The translations under genes and the position numbers were made by a program. Shown here in pieces: positions 59,901-61,158 of a stretch of 64,000 nucleotides of DNA; position 1 is the first letter of the stretch, and the number at the start of each line of letters is the position of its first letter. Below the pieces are notes generated by a model. The model was not told where the DNA came from. It saw only the letters and a list, made by a program, of their open reading frames with translations, and searched no databases. Source of the stretch: Siphonodentalium dalli (lineage: Eukaryota; Mollusca; Scaphopoda; Gadilida; Siphonodentaliidae); contig CP136063.1 of the NCBI GenBank assembly GCA_032622095.1, positions 267,337,426 through 267,401,425 on the forward strand, written 5' to 3'.

Positions 59901-61158
59901 AACAAACGACCAACTTATTATCTAAACATTTCCCACTAAACAATTTAAATACATCAATCTCTCTCAGTGAAAGCTTTCTGATGAATGGCAACAAGCCATA
60001 TTTCCGACTAAATCCTGAAAAATTTCCCATAATTCTGCTGTGGTTAAAGGATCATAAAATTATACTTCGAGCATTACTGTACCAAATGTACAAAAAAGCT
60101 TAATAGTTTACTTAAATTATTTGCATGAGTAAAAGCTTTATGCAATGAAGCAACAATATTTCAAACCATACCTGCTCAAAAGCAGTACACTAAAGTTGTT
60201 CTTAGTATCCCGGAAAACTAAATTTATAATCTAACATGCATGTTTGGGCATTGCTTACGAAAGCTTGAGAAATCAGTTTTAAATTTGTGTATATTAAATT
60301 CTCCACTCAGTTAAATGTTCGGAATATATATAAACTCATCATGACATACTCTTAATTTCCTTGTGCATGTTCTGGGACTAGAGTAGCTTCTCTGGTGACT
60401 CTAGGAAGGAAGGCAGCCTCCGCTTTTCCCTCTGATGTGGCGCCCTCTTATGCCGCCTCCATAGGTCCTGAGGTTTGAAGGTCTTGCCTCCTCTATGCTC
60501 GTAGTCACGGTCTGCACATCCATTGCAGAGAGGGGCAGCATATGGAAATTCAGTTTTGAATTTGCGCATGGATGCGTGCACAAAATATGTTCTGCGTCAA
60601 TTTATTAACCCTTTACCCAACAAACCGGCCAAAACCGGCCAAATAAAGCTTTAACAGCCTAAAATATCTTCGGTCTGTCTCAATAGAACCATACAAATAT
60701 GGATATCATTGGAATCGGCTCCTTGACCACATTGTGATAGTTACAGTTATGCCCTGTGCCAATGCATTCTCTTATATATGCGAGTCGACCATAGGTCGCC
60801 TCGCATATATAAGAGAATGCATTGGCCTAAAAAAAAACTTGTTTTAACACTTTTTAGTAATTTTACCATTTTTTCTTACATTCTTTAACAATTTTATAAT
60901 TTTTAATGTGTTAAGCCAATGCATTCTCTTATATATGCGAGGCGACCTATGGTCGACTCGCATATATAAGAGAATGCATTGGCACAGGGCCCTTCTGTTG
61001 GGTAAAGGGTTAATGTACTCAGTCGCTTGTTTTTATTTATTTTTAGAAACTTGGACTGATAGATCTCAAGAAAGGCAGTGACTTGGGAAACAGTCTACGC
61101 GGACCACTTTGTTCCATAATTCTGATCTCTTACCACACCGTTGTTTGTTATATACTAG
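3278..61158 (+). CDS. TTC39: TTC39-like gene, partial, eight exons
   Basis: Joined exons 3278-3309, 49147-49260, 50213-50288, 53122-53254, 55316-55448, 57221-57320, 58693-58758 and 61047-61158 give 766 nt, about 255 residues, open in one frame with every junction in phase and every intron GT-AG. The product matches the N-terminal half of TTC39A/B (IML2/DUF3808 family with TPR-like helices). Diagnostic blocks in order are FEDAALNIP (2-10), ALKLFLSNNFSEA (about 28-40), MYHALGYGTILYIQ (about 53-66), HAELCYAECLL (about 122-132), FIQDENLVSFVKGGLKIR (about 138-155), GVKMGLGSFNL (about 186-196), ILRLLEFIGFSGD (about 205-217), and LISYHTVVCYILG at the end. Vertebrate TTC39B (T39) is linked to LXR turnover; function here is inferred. 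The C-terminal TPR half lies right of the window and the start codon was not found. Closest to A/B rather than TTC39C by the YHALGY and CYAECLL blocks. Confidence 0.93.
3580..4240 (+). repeat. degenerate tandem repeat, Helitron-like core
   Basis: Three to four diverged monomers of roughly 170-190 bp. Each carries a block like acatggctgccagtggccat followed by cttggattt, a 'cacacc/taacc-tacag' block and 'ctagatggag'. These are the same building blocks as the 164 bp monomers at 46576-48709. The ORFs here are by-products. Confidence 0.7.
4609..5000 (+). mobile_element. piggyBac-like MITE, family pbM1
   Basis: 392 bp between perfect TTAA duplications (4605-4608, 5001-5004), with TIR CCCTTTACCCAACA. 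The order is left TIR, about 140 bp unique arm, an 80 bp near-perfect hairpin (ccaatgcattctcttatata with its complement), an AT-rich spacer, a second hairpin in opposite order, and the right TIR. There is no coding capacity. TTAA target and a CCCTTT terminus are piggyBac hallmarks; the assignment is inference. Confidence 0.88.
5229..5513. mobile_element. foldback element split by a MITE
   Basis: Inverted arms gcaggtcccctggcattaca (left) and its imperfect complement ending ccaggggacctg (right, near 5490-5503) surround the MITE at 5261-5446, which sits at their symmetry centre. The host element is therefore an older palindrome of about 100 bp. Confidence 0.6.
5261..5446. mobile_element. TA-flanked foldback MITE, family B
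   Basis: 186 bp, almost one perfect hairpin, beginning CAGTAATGCCCTAATTAATC and ending with its complement, between TA dinucleotides (5259-5260, 5447-5448). The apex is gttgccattcatgaatggcaac. TIR and TA target suggest a Tc1/mariner-type source (inference). About a dozen full, half or nested copies occur in this window. Confidence 0.88.
5515..5570. repeat. isolated pbM4 palindrome core
   Basis: Near-perfect palindrome aatgttcagataataa ... ttattatctgaacatt. The same core occurs inside the pbM4 MITEs (for example 20428-20490). Here it stands alone, without recognisable CCCTTT ends. Confidence 0.6.
5697..6055. repeat. dispersed repeat, copy 2
   Basis: About 360 bp aligning with 2450-2765, same orientation. 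It has two internal insertions relative to that copy, one around 5745-5795 and one around 5855-5885. The family is not recognised. Confidence 0.75.
6085..6265. repeat. dispersed mollusc-type repeat
   Basis: Contains tgtctgt-rich sequence, aaacttggcataggcat, cctgtgcccctgcaattatg and attatccccctttttt. The same ordered blocks recur at 41570-41765 and 41790-41945. Confidence 0.65.
6345..7310 (+). repeat. G-rich minisatellite, left block
   Basis: About 35 tandem units of a 25-26 bp motif, consensus ggggaggggcagtgg + tattcttagt. Unit length and the middle positions vary (gtggtgg, gctggag, gcagtgg). One AT-rich interruption lies at about 6800-6850. Two G-runs of four per unit make adjacent units candidates for G-quadruplex folding. 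The 76 aa ORF here is repeat-derived. Confidence 0.95.
7312..7395 (-). repeat. inverted units of the G-rich minisatellite
   Basis: Three units of the same minisatellite in reverse orientation, joined to the left block by a perfect small palindrome centred near 7312 (ttcttagtattctaagaa). The last unit overlaps the 3' end of the FLYWCH gene and supplies its stop codon. Confidence 0.93.
7377..7862 (-). CDS. FLYWCH zinc-finger protein, two exons, truncated
   Basis: Exon 1 is 7862-7647 (72 codons) and exon 2 is 7481-7377 (34 codons plus TAG). The donor is CAG|GTACGA, the acceptor is tttatttttaacag, and the junction is phase 0. Residues 5-66 form a FLYWCH finger: FFIANDRGDKHLVF, then W39, Cys41/42, Cys46 and the His64-x-His66 pair. 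Exon 2 (AFVADLKQSVRSGSRPVPSI then YQEE) resembles the helix after the finger in FLYWCH/MULE-transposase proteins of molluscs. The last residues (ILVGEG) and the stop lie in the minisatellite, so the rest of a longer protein has probably been lost. Start chosen at the first ATG, 48 nt below a TATA box. It may be a domesticated DNA-binding protein or a broken transposase. It is nested in intron 1 of the TTC39-like gene on the opposite strand. Confidence 0.85.
7910..7917 (-). promoter_or_regulatory. TATA box of the FLYWCH gene
   Basis: TATAAAAA on the - strand, 48 nt upstream of the chosen ATG. This leaves room for a start site near 7880 and a short leader. Confidence 0.55.
8149..9825 (+). repeat. 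G-rich minisatellite, right block
   Basis: About 65 units of the same 25-26 bp motif as 6345-7310, + orientation. Multi-unit segments recur (for example 8600-8830 and 8865-9095), a sign of block duplication. It starts right after the upstream flank of the FLYWCH gene and ends at unique sequence near 9826. Confidence 0.95.
9966..10178. mobile_element. family B foldback MITE
   Basis: 213 bp with the CAGTAATGCC terminus on the left and a one-base variant on the right, both next to TA. Apex sequences gaaagctctc and gagagctttc are still paired. The small ORFs on both strands are arms of the hairpin. Confidence 0.85.
10324..10582. mobile_element. piggyBac-like MITE, family pbM3 (diverged)
   Basis: Flanked by TTAA (10320-10323 and 10583-10586). 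Left end CCTTGCCATGACTGGAGC, right end agctcccaccatgaaaggg. It contains two diverged copies of the caatgcattctcttatata hairpin module shared with pbM1. Confidence 0.72.
10706..10934. mobile_element. piggyBac-like MITE, family pbM3
   Basis: 229 bp between TTAA at 10702-10705 and 10935-10938. Left end CCATTTAATGACGGGAGC, right end complementing CCCTTCCATTATTGGAGC. It contains the ccagtgcattctcttatata module on the left and its partner on the right. Confidence 0.78.
11885..11914 (+). repeat. poly-G tract
   Basis: Thirty consecutive G. Its length may be unreliable because homopolymers are hard to sequence. Confidence 0.9.
12569..12833. mobile_element. piggyBac-like MITE, family pbM4
   Basis: Left end aaccctttctttattaaaat, central inverted aaatgttcag ... 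ctgaacatttcc blocks, right end gggagaatccattcagtata. The right TTAA is degraded. Confidence 0.65.
12861..13395. mobile_element. family B MITE interrupted by pbM1
   Basis: TA-flanked CAGTAATGCC ... cattactg element whose right arm is broken by a pbM1 copy at 12975-13368. Part of the left arm is missing: it jumps from the terminal 35 bp to the apex. Confidence 0.85.
12975..13368 (+). mobile_element. pbM1 MITE nested in family B
   Basis: 394 bp, TIR CCCTTTACCCAACA, with TTAA at 12971-12974 and 13369-13372. The host arm normally reads ctgtggTTAAgg at this spot, so the target TTAA is visible in intact copies. Nearly identical to 4609-5000. Confidence 0.9.
13430..14041. repeat. dispersed 0.6 kb duplicate, copy 1
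   Basis: Aligns with 17909-18529 over its whole length (for example attggccccggggacattga and cgactcgtcattgatttcga). No shared long ORF is conserved, so this is duplicated non-coding DNA or an unclassified repeat. Confidence 0.8.
14568..14737. mobile_element. family B foldback MITE, diverged
   Basis: 170 bp with CAGTAATGCCCT on the left and catactg on the right. The arms are more diverged than in other copies and the left TA is lost. Confidence 0.75.
14738..17798. other. non-coding intronic stretch
   Basis: No gene could be supported. A CA microsatellite lies near 14914-14928. Around 17200-17260 and 17505-17550 a block containing gagaagatctgggcacaa is repeated in direct orientation, followed by gggccataactctgg. 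ORFs of 60-103 codons here (including 15691-16002 on the - strand) show no recognisable domain. Confidence 0.5.
17799..18529. repeat. 0.7 kb duplicate, copy 2
   Basis: Its last 620 bp match 13430-14041. Its first part (gttagatttaaaggattagg onward) is repeated immediately afterwards at 18530-18740. Confidence 0.8.
18530..18740. repeat. partial tandem copy of the 0.7 kb repeat
   Basis: Matches about the first 210 bp of 17799-18529 with scattered substitutions, in direct tandem. It breaks off just after attggccccaggga. Confidence 0.78.
19045..19113 (+). mobile_element. 3' end of Helitron-like family
   Basis: Contains gctccattgactgta, aagttgagcta and the small hairpin GTGTCATTGACAC. The same ordered end closes the element at 46576-48709 and recurs at about 50090-50128. 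A short 3' hairpin near the end is Helitron-like; the class assignment is inference. Confidence 0.55.
19735..19840. mobile_element. half copy of family B MITE
   Basis: Right arm only, from the apex gagagctttccgatgaatgg to the terminal ggcattactg followed by TA. Identical half copies occur at 45100-45197, 50514-50618 and 59966-60079, so the breakpoint at the hairpin apex recurs. Confidence 0.8.
20282..20531. mobile_element. piggyBac-like MITE, family pbM4
   Basis: 250 bp between TTAA at 20278-20281 and 20532-20535. Left end CTCTTTCTACACTGAATGG, right end tgagtacctactagtatagg. The centre holds the aatggtcagataataagttc palindrome. Confidence 0.8.
21358..22604. mobile_element. 1.25 kb element with long inverted repeats
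   Basis: Ends CAGTG...CACTG. Inverted arms of about 120 bp: left 21358-21480 (tagtccaagtcttctcgtac, agccggctaagatatcggga), complemented at right 22435-22604. A family B terminus (21322-21351) abuts the left end with no matching right half. The interior has ORFs of 101 codons (-, 21577-21882) and 67 codons (+, 22141-22344) with no recognised domain. Single-arm relics lie near 39735-39800 and 40975-41035. No target duplication was found. Confidence 0.65.
22786..22848. mobile_element. pbM4 right-end remnant
   Basis: Reads tgatgggagaatcaatttag to aaagggttaa, the inverted end of a pbM4 MITE without its left half. Confidence 0.55.
23007..35693 (+). repeat. giant 71 bp minisatellite, about 179 copies
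   Basis: 12,687 bp of head-to-tail 71 bp units beginning ggtttcattccttggtgagg. Units differ mainly at a few positions: gag/gatgggg, ggata/ggaca/gggta, gcatgac/gcgtgac, aattagg/aattggg/aatttgg. Two units (deletion points near 30401 and 30601) lack 13 bp. Every unit has stops in all frames and three G-runs of at least four on the + strand. Edges are abrupt: it starts mid-unit at cattccttgg and ends mid-unit at tttcattccttg. No copy of the unit was found elsewhere in the window. Confidence 0.98.
35718..36143. mobile_element. compound foldback element, family C, intact
   Basis: About 426 bp with long inverted ends (gcctgcaaatagcgtgtctg, then tcatttgcagaatgaggtcc), each arm carrying its own hairpin (ccccagagggtgaatttagt with its complement). 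The 11 bp ctgctgcagac flanks both sides (35707-35717 and 36144-36154), a possible target duplication. No transposase. Other copies: 38465-38912, 44620-45096, 50872-51280, 53384-53939 and 63202-63430. Confidence 0.8.
36375..36840. other. non-coding stretch
   Basis: Open frames of 80 and 94 codons on the - strand have no recognisable domain and no splice context. Nothing further is supported. Confidence 0.4.
36846..37219. mobile_element. MITE with GGGGCGC-type inverted ends
   Basis: 374 bp. Left end ctgggcgccggaag, right end complementing caggggcgctggaaga. Inside both ends are G/C-rich blocks (gggcagggggg and its complement), flanking an AT-rich centre. CAGGGGCGC ends are common in hAT elements, but I saw no 8 bp duplication. 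Confidence 0.5.
37307..37751. mobile_element. pbM4 MITE interrupted by pbM2
   Basis: Flanked by TTAA (37303-37306, 37752-37755). Left end CCCTTTGTGTTCTAAATGG, right end tttagtataaaaaggg. The pbM2 copy 37387-37634 sits inside it. Confidence 0.8.
37387..37634. mobile_element. piggyBac-like MITE, family pbM2, nested
   Basis: 248 bp between TTAA copies (37383-37386, 37635-37638). TIR CaCTTTGAGTGCCAGG on the left, complement of CCCTTTGAGTGCCAGG on the right. It holds one copy of the caatgcattctcttatata hairpin module. Human MER75/Looper-type piggyBac ends are similar by recollection. Confidence 0.85.
37940..38141. mobile_element. family B foldback MITE
   Basis: 202 bp, TA-flanked, CAGTAATGC at left and a variant tattgctg at right. 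The long arms still pair almost completely. Confidence 0.85.
38465..38912. mobile_element. family C compound foldback element
   Basis: Inverted caggcctgaga ends outside the two gaggtccccagagggtg hairpins. The middle carries gattgaagttcccaa and a spacer related to the other family C copies. Confidence 0.75.
39147..39308. mobile_element. family B foldback MITE
   Basis: 162 bp, TA-flanked, CAGTAATGCC ... ggcattactg. The right arm lacks the segment near the apex. Confidence 0.85.
39815..40295 (+). repeat. 28 bp tandem array grown from a MITE hairpin
   Basis: About 17 units of 28 bp, consensus gcctcgcatatataagagac + cataggtc, with only a few substitutions. The unit is one arm plus loop of the hairpin module found in pbM1/pbM2, and the flanks (ccctgtgccaatgcat at left, gagaatgcattggcctaac at 40683 onward) are the rest of that module. 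Since 28 is not a multiple of 3 and no frame has a stop, three overlapping - strand ORFs of 192-245 codons result; these are artefacts. Confidence 0.95.
40298..40677. mobile_element. GC-rich TA-flanked MITE, copy 2
   Basis: 380 bp with TIR CCCTGCTGGACAAAACAAGT and TA on both sides (40296-40297, 40678-40679). It sits inside the hairpin module: the flanks rejoin as gcatatataag after removing it with one TA. It is inverted relative to copy 1 at 1969-2349 and richer in accgcggccgaacggcaa motifs. Confidence 0.87.
40680..40960. mobile_element. right part of a hairpin-module MITE
   Basis: Continues the module split by 40298-40677: gagaatgcattggcctaac, AT-rich spacer, then gttaggccaatgcattctct and gcgaggcgacctatggtcga. 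No CCCTTT end is visible on the right. Confidence 0.6.
41508..41536 (+). repeat. poly-C tract
   Basis: Twenty-nine consecutive C, similar in length to the poly-G tract at 11885-11914. Confidence 0.9.
41570..41945. repeat. two copies of a dispersed mollusc-type repeat
   Basis: Two tandem diverged copies, each with aacttggcacaga, cacctgcgattatga, gagttat-cccccttttt and cgacttagaa. Related to 6085-6265. Confidence 0.7.
41946..42898. other. non-coding stretch with hairpin remnants
   Basis: Decayed pbM3-like hairpin pieces lie at about 42000-42115. The rest, including a 68-codon - strand frame at 42584-42790, shows no recognisable gene. Confidence 0.45.
42899..43172. mobile_element. piggyBac-like MITE, family pbM3
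   Basis: Left gatgggagctgcactggtgc, right gcagctcccatcatgaaagg before TTAA (43173-43176). Two hairpin modules (ctctcatataggcgagtctc and partners) fill the centre. A second right-end remnant follows at 43284-43337 (ggaagctccagtcatgaaaggg type). Confidence 0.75.
43340..43958. other. non-coding stretch
   Basis: A 70-codon frame (43327-43539) has no recognised domain. A C-rich, CA-rich low-complexity tract lies at 43930-43955. Confidence 0.4.
43959..44103. mobile_element. family B foldback MITE, short
   Basis: 145 bp with CAGTAATGCTC and gagcattactg ends next to TA. Most of the right arm is deleted from the apex outward. Confidence 0.83.
44620..45096. mobile_element. family C element interrupted by pbM2
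   Basis: Ends gcctgcaaatagtgtgtatg and gacagacacactatttgcag. Carries pbM2 at 44877-45001 within the region that reads cagttgaggcc in other copies, here cagTTAA. Confidence 0.8.
44877..45001. mobile_element. short pbM2 MITE, nested
   Basis: 125 bp between TTAA (44873-44876, 45002-45005). TIR CCCTTTGAGTGCCAGG. It has lost the hairpin module and keeps ggggccgatctcatcggccc. Confidence 0.88.
45100..45197. mobile_element. half copy of family B MITE
   Basis: Right arm only, from ggagctttccgatgaatggc to gattatttaggg, directly after a family C end. Confidence 0.75.
45577..45590 (+). promoter_or_regulatory. E-box plus ETS-type motif, possible promoter
   Basis: CACGTG is followed at once by ACTTCCGG, a pairing common in CpG-type animal promoters. 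A 55-codon ORF opens at 45632, but it is unrecognised and offers no donor in phase 2 to join the exon at 49147. This could be an alternative promoter for the TTC39-like gene, or chance. Confidence 0.25.
46062..46315. mobile_element. piggyBac-like MITE, family pbM3
   Basis: Left CCCTTTGATAATGGGAGCTG, right agctccagtcatggaaggg. It shares the TTAA at 46316-46319 with the next element, so two MITEs stand back to back. Contains two gcattctcttatata modules. Confidence 0.78.
46320..48847 (+). mobile_element. pbM1 MITE split by a Helitron-like insert
   Basis: Left end CCCTTTACCCAACA after TTAA (46316-46319), right end tgttgggtaaagga before TTAA (48848-48851). The normal AT-rich spacer between its two hairpins is broken at 46575/48710 by about 2.1 kb of other sequence. 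Confidence 0.85.
46576..48709 (+). mobile_element. Helitron-like element with 164 bp satellite core
   Basis: Starts with the hairpin agctcaactttactttgtaa ... tttgagct and ends with the hairpin GTGTCATTGACAC followed by tttcat; no clear terminal inverted repeat. The core is about 11 tandem monomers of 164 bp (gtagatggga landmarks at 46895, 47059, 47223, 47387, 47543, 47707, 47871, 48035, 48190, 48354 and 48518). Every fourth interval is 155-156 bp, giving a higher-order repeat of about 648 bp. The layout recalls bivalve pearl/HINE elements with about 160 bp repeats (inference). The 60-codon - strand ORFs are repeat artefacts. Confidence 0.75.
48878..48965. mobile_element. pbM4 left-end fragment
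   Basis: Reads aaccctttgattactgaata ... gaatgttcag, matching the first 85 bp of pbM4 copies; the rest is absent. Confidence 0.55.
49147..49260 (+). CDS. TTC39: TTC39-like exon 2 of window
   Basis: 114 nt between ctttcacag and G|GTGAGA. Encodes HNVEDGVELPDAIQEASQAL followed by KLFLSNNFSEARQRMEP, the first helical pair of the TTC39 family. Enters in phase 2 and leaves in phase 2. Confidence 0.95.
49327..49790. mobile_element. family B MITE interrupted by pbM2
   Basis: Ends caataatgcc and ggcattaatg, each one base off the family consensus. Intact pairing arms at 49340-49525. The terminal right arm is separated by pbM2 at 49530-49775. Confidence 0.83.
49530..49775. mobile_element. pbM2 MITE nested in family B
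   Basis: 246 bp between TTAA (49526-49529, 49776-49779). TIR CCCTTTGAGTGCCAGG and one hairpin module. Nearly identical to 37387-37634. Confidence 0.88.
49871..50128 (+). mobile_element. short copy of the Helitron-like family
   Basis: Contains gccaccagcagccatcttgg near the start and ends ttgagctacagtgtcattga + cactttcat, as in 46576-48709, with less than two core monomers. Confidence 0.6.
50213..50288 (+). CDS. TTC39: TTC39-like exon 3 of window
   Basis: 76 nt between tatcatttcag and ATG|GTAAGT. Encodes C-ADWSMYHALGYGTILYIQ-AVMTFDM with the TTC39A/B signature YHALGY. Phase 2 in, phase 0 out. Confidence 0.96.
50514..50618. mobile_element. half copy of family B MITE
   Basis: Right arm only, ggggagctttccgatgaatg to gcattactg followed by TA. 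Confidence 0.8.
50872..51280. mobile_element. family C compound foldback element
   Basis: Two gaggtccccagagggtg-type hairpins (50888-50974 and 51168-51254) around gattgaagttcccaa and tgtcgtctgccaatttgg. Ends cctgtcatttgcag and ctgcaaatgacagacacact. Confidence 0.75.
51743..52708. mobile_element. hAT-type non-autonomous transposon, 966 bp
   Basis: Perfect 14 bp TIR CAGTGTTCGCGCTG and a perfect 8 bp target duplication GCGCTGGG (51735-51742 and 52709-52716), both hallmarks of the hAT superfamily. Subterminal regions on both sides carry several copies of tttggctaa. No transposase ORF: frames of 66-68 codons inside are not recognisable. Lies in the intron between exons 3 and 4. Confidence 0.92.
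53122..53254 (+). CDS. TTC39: TTC39-like exon 4 of window
   Basis: 133 nt between ttaattgacag and GAGG|GTAAGT. Encodes ADIDAAIHSIKRAVIVCNKH followed by RKKVGLFGSLTKRGSK and HDYSELTE. It corresponds to the helix and basic linker before the CYAECLL block in TTC39A/B. Phase 0 in, phase 1 out. Confidence 0.94.
53384..53939. mobile_element. family C element, long form
   Basis: About 556 bp, the longest copy. Ends tcaagccttcaaatagtgtg and its complement. The interior is a near-perfect inverted repeat about an axis near 53665-53690 (gagactatctatagtctc), with attgaagttcccta/ggggaacttcaat mirrored. It shows the full symmetric structure from which the shorter copies can be derived. Confidence 0.8.
54182..54275 (+). 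repeat. tRNA-like segment, possible SINE head
   Basis: tgtagctgaagtgg resembles a pol III A box and gtaggttctaaccc a B box, 60 bp apart. The outer bases gtccctgt and acaggggt can pair. The T-stem pairs 4 of 5 and no clean anticodon arm is seen. It is more likely a tRNA-derived SINE relic than a working tRNA. It lies inside an 84-codon ORF that has no other support. Confidence 0.35.
55316..55448 (+). CDS. TTC39: TTC39-like exon 5 of window
   Basis: 133 nt between tctgttttcag and AA|GTAAGA. Encodes EIHAELCYAECLLIRALLTF and then IQDENLVSFVKGGLKIRECH, the best-conserved block of the family. Phase 1 in, phase 2 out. Confidence 0.97.
55575..56090. mobile_element. pbM3 MITE, two partial copies with AT-rich core
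   Basis: CCCTTTCATGATGGGAGCTG after TTAA (55571-55574) recurs in the same direction at about 55998. Between them lie one hairpin module and about 300 bp of drifting attctttaacaattttt repeats. No right-hand TTAA. Confidence 0.6.
56464..56696. mobile_element. piggyBac-like MITE, family pbM4
   Basis: 233 bp between TTAA at 56460-56463 and 56697-56700. Left CCCTTTCTGTACTAAATGG, right tgagtatttagtttagaaag + gg. Its right end is the seed of the following array. Confidence 0.83.
56701..57189 (+). repeat. 69 bp tandem array of a MITE end
   Basis: Seven units of 69 bp, each acttatttacctgaacattt ... atagaaagggttaa, i.e. the last 69 bp of the adjacent pbM4 repeated. One unit has an extra 4-5 bp near 57080. 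It ends about 30 bp before the 3' splice site of the exon at 57221. The 122-codon - strand ORF exists because 69 is a multiple of 3. Confidence 0.95.
57221..57320 (+). CDS. TTC39: TTC39-like exon 6 of window
   Basis: 100 nt between caattattttcag and TTA|GTATGT. Encodes ECRKILQHREWIDEDQKQHF then DSGVKMGLGSFNL, the family's H-F-x-G-G-V-K-x-G-x-G-x-F-N-L block. Phase 2 in, phase 0 out. Confidence 0.96.
57603..58065 (-). mobile_element. pbM1 MITE, reversed
   Basis: Begins CCCTTTACCCAACAGAACGG after TTAA (57599-57602). The long arm (cggttccaatgatatccata) is on the right, so orientation is opposite to 4609-5000. The right end is decayed (gggtaaatggttatta). The AT-rich spacer is lengthened by internal duplication. 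Confidence 0.82.
58693..58758 (+). CDS. TTC39: TTC39-like exon 7 of window
   Basis: 66 nt between tttcttttacag and AAG|GTATTA. Encodes MISLLPGKILRLLEFIGFSG then DK, the family's S-L-L-P-x-x-I-L-R-L-L-E-F-x-G-F-S-G motif. Phase 0 on both sides. Its 3' end is duplicated in the following intron. Confidence 0.97.
58759..59320 (+). repeat. 51 bp tandem copies of exon 7 end plus donor
   Basis: The last 42 bp of exon 7 and its donor recur at 58768-58819 (ttcagattagcaacattcat, aggatattctgagagg, then GG|GTGTTA) at a period of 51 bp. A third unit is split by the pbM1 at 58841-59232. A fourth lies at 59270-59320 (cagattactatcttacatag, gattctctggatgcaag|gtatta). The first copy stays open in the TTC39 frame and mirrors FIGFSGDK as FIGYSERR. 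Confidence 0.85.
58841..59232 (-). mobile_element. pbM1 MITE inside the exon-end repeat
   Basis: 392 bp, TTAA at 58837-58840 and 59233-59236, reversed orientation. Both hairpin modules are intact. It interrupts the third 51 bp unit, so it inserted after that array formed. Confidence 0.9.
59838..60079. mobile_element. pbM4 fragment followed by half family B
   Basis: 59838-59941 carries ccctttctatattaaatact and the aatgttcagataataagttc palindrome with no right TIR. 59966-60079 is the right half of family B from the apex to gcattactg. A tandem pair of relics. Confidence 0.65.
60609..61009 (+). mobile_element. pbM1 MITE just upstream of exon 8
   Basis: About 401 bp between TTAA at 60605-60608 and 61010-61013, same orientation as 4609-5000. 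It ends 37 bp before the exon at 61047, so it occupies the branch-point neighbourhood of that intron. Confidence 0.9.
61047..61158 (+). CDS. TTC39: TTC39-like exon 8 of window
   Basis: 112 nt between tatttatttttag and CTAG|GTGAGC. Encodes KLGLIDLKKGSDLGNSLRGP then LCSIILISYHTVVCYIL, ending in phase 1 of a Gly codon, as expected for the family's YHT...ILG boundary. Its last 30 bp are the source of the array that follows. Confidence 0.95.
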
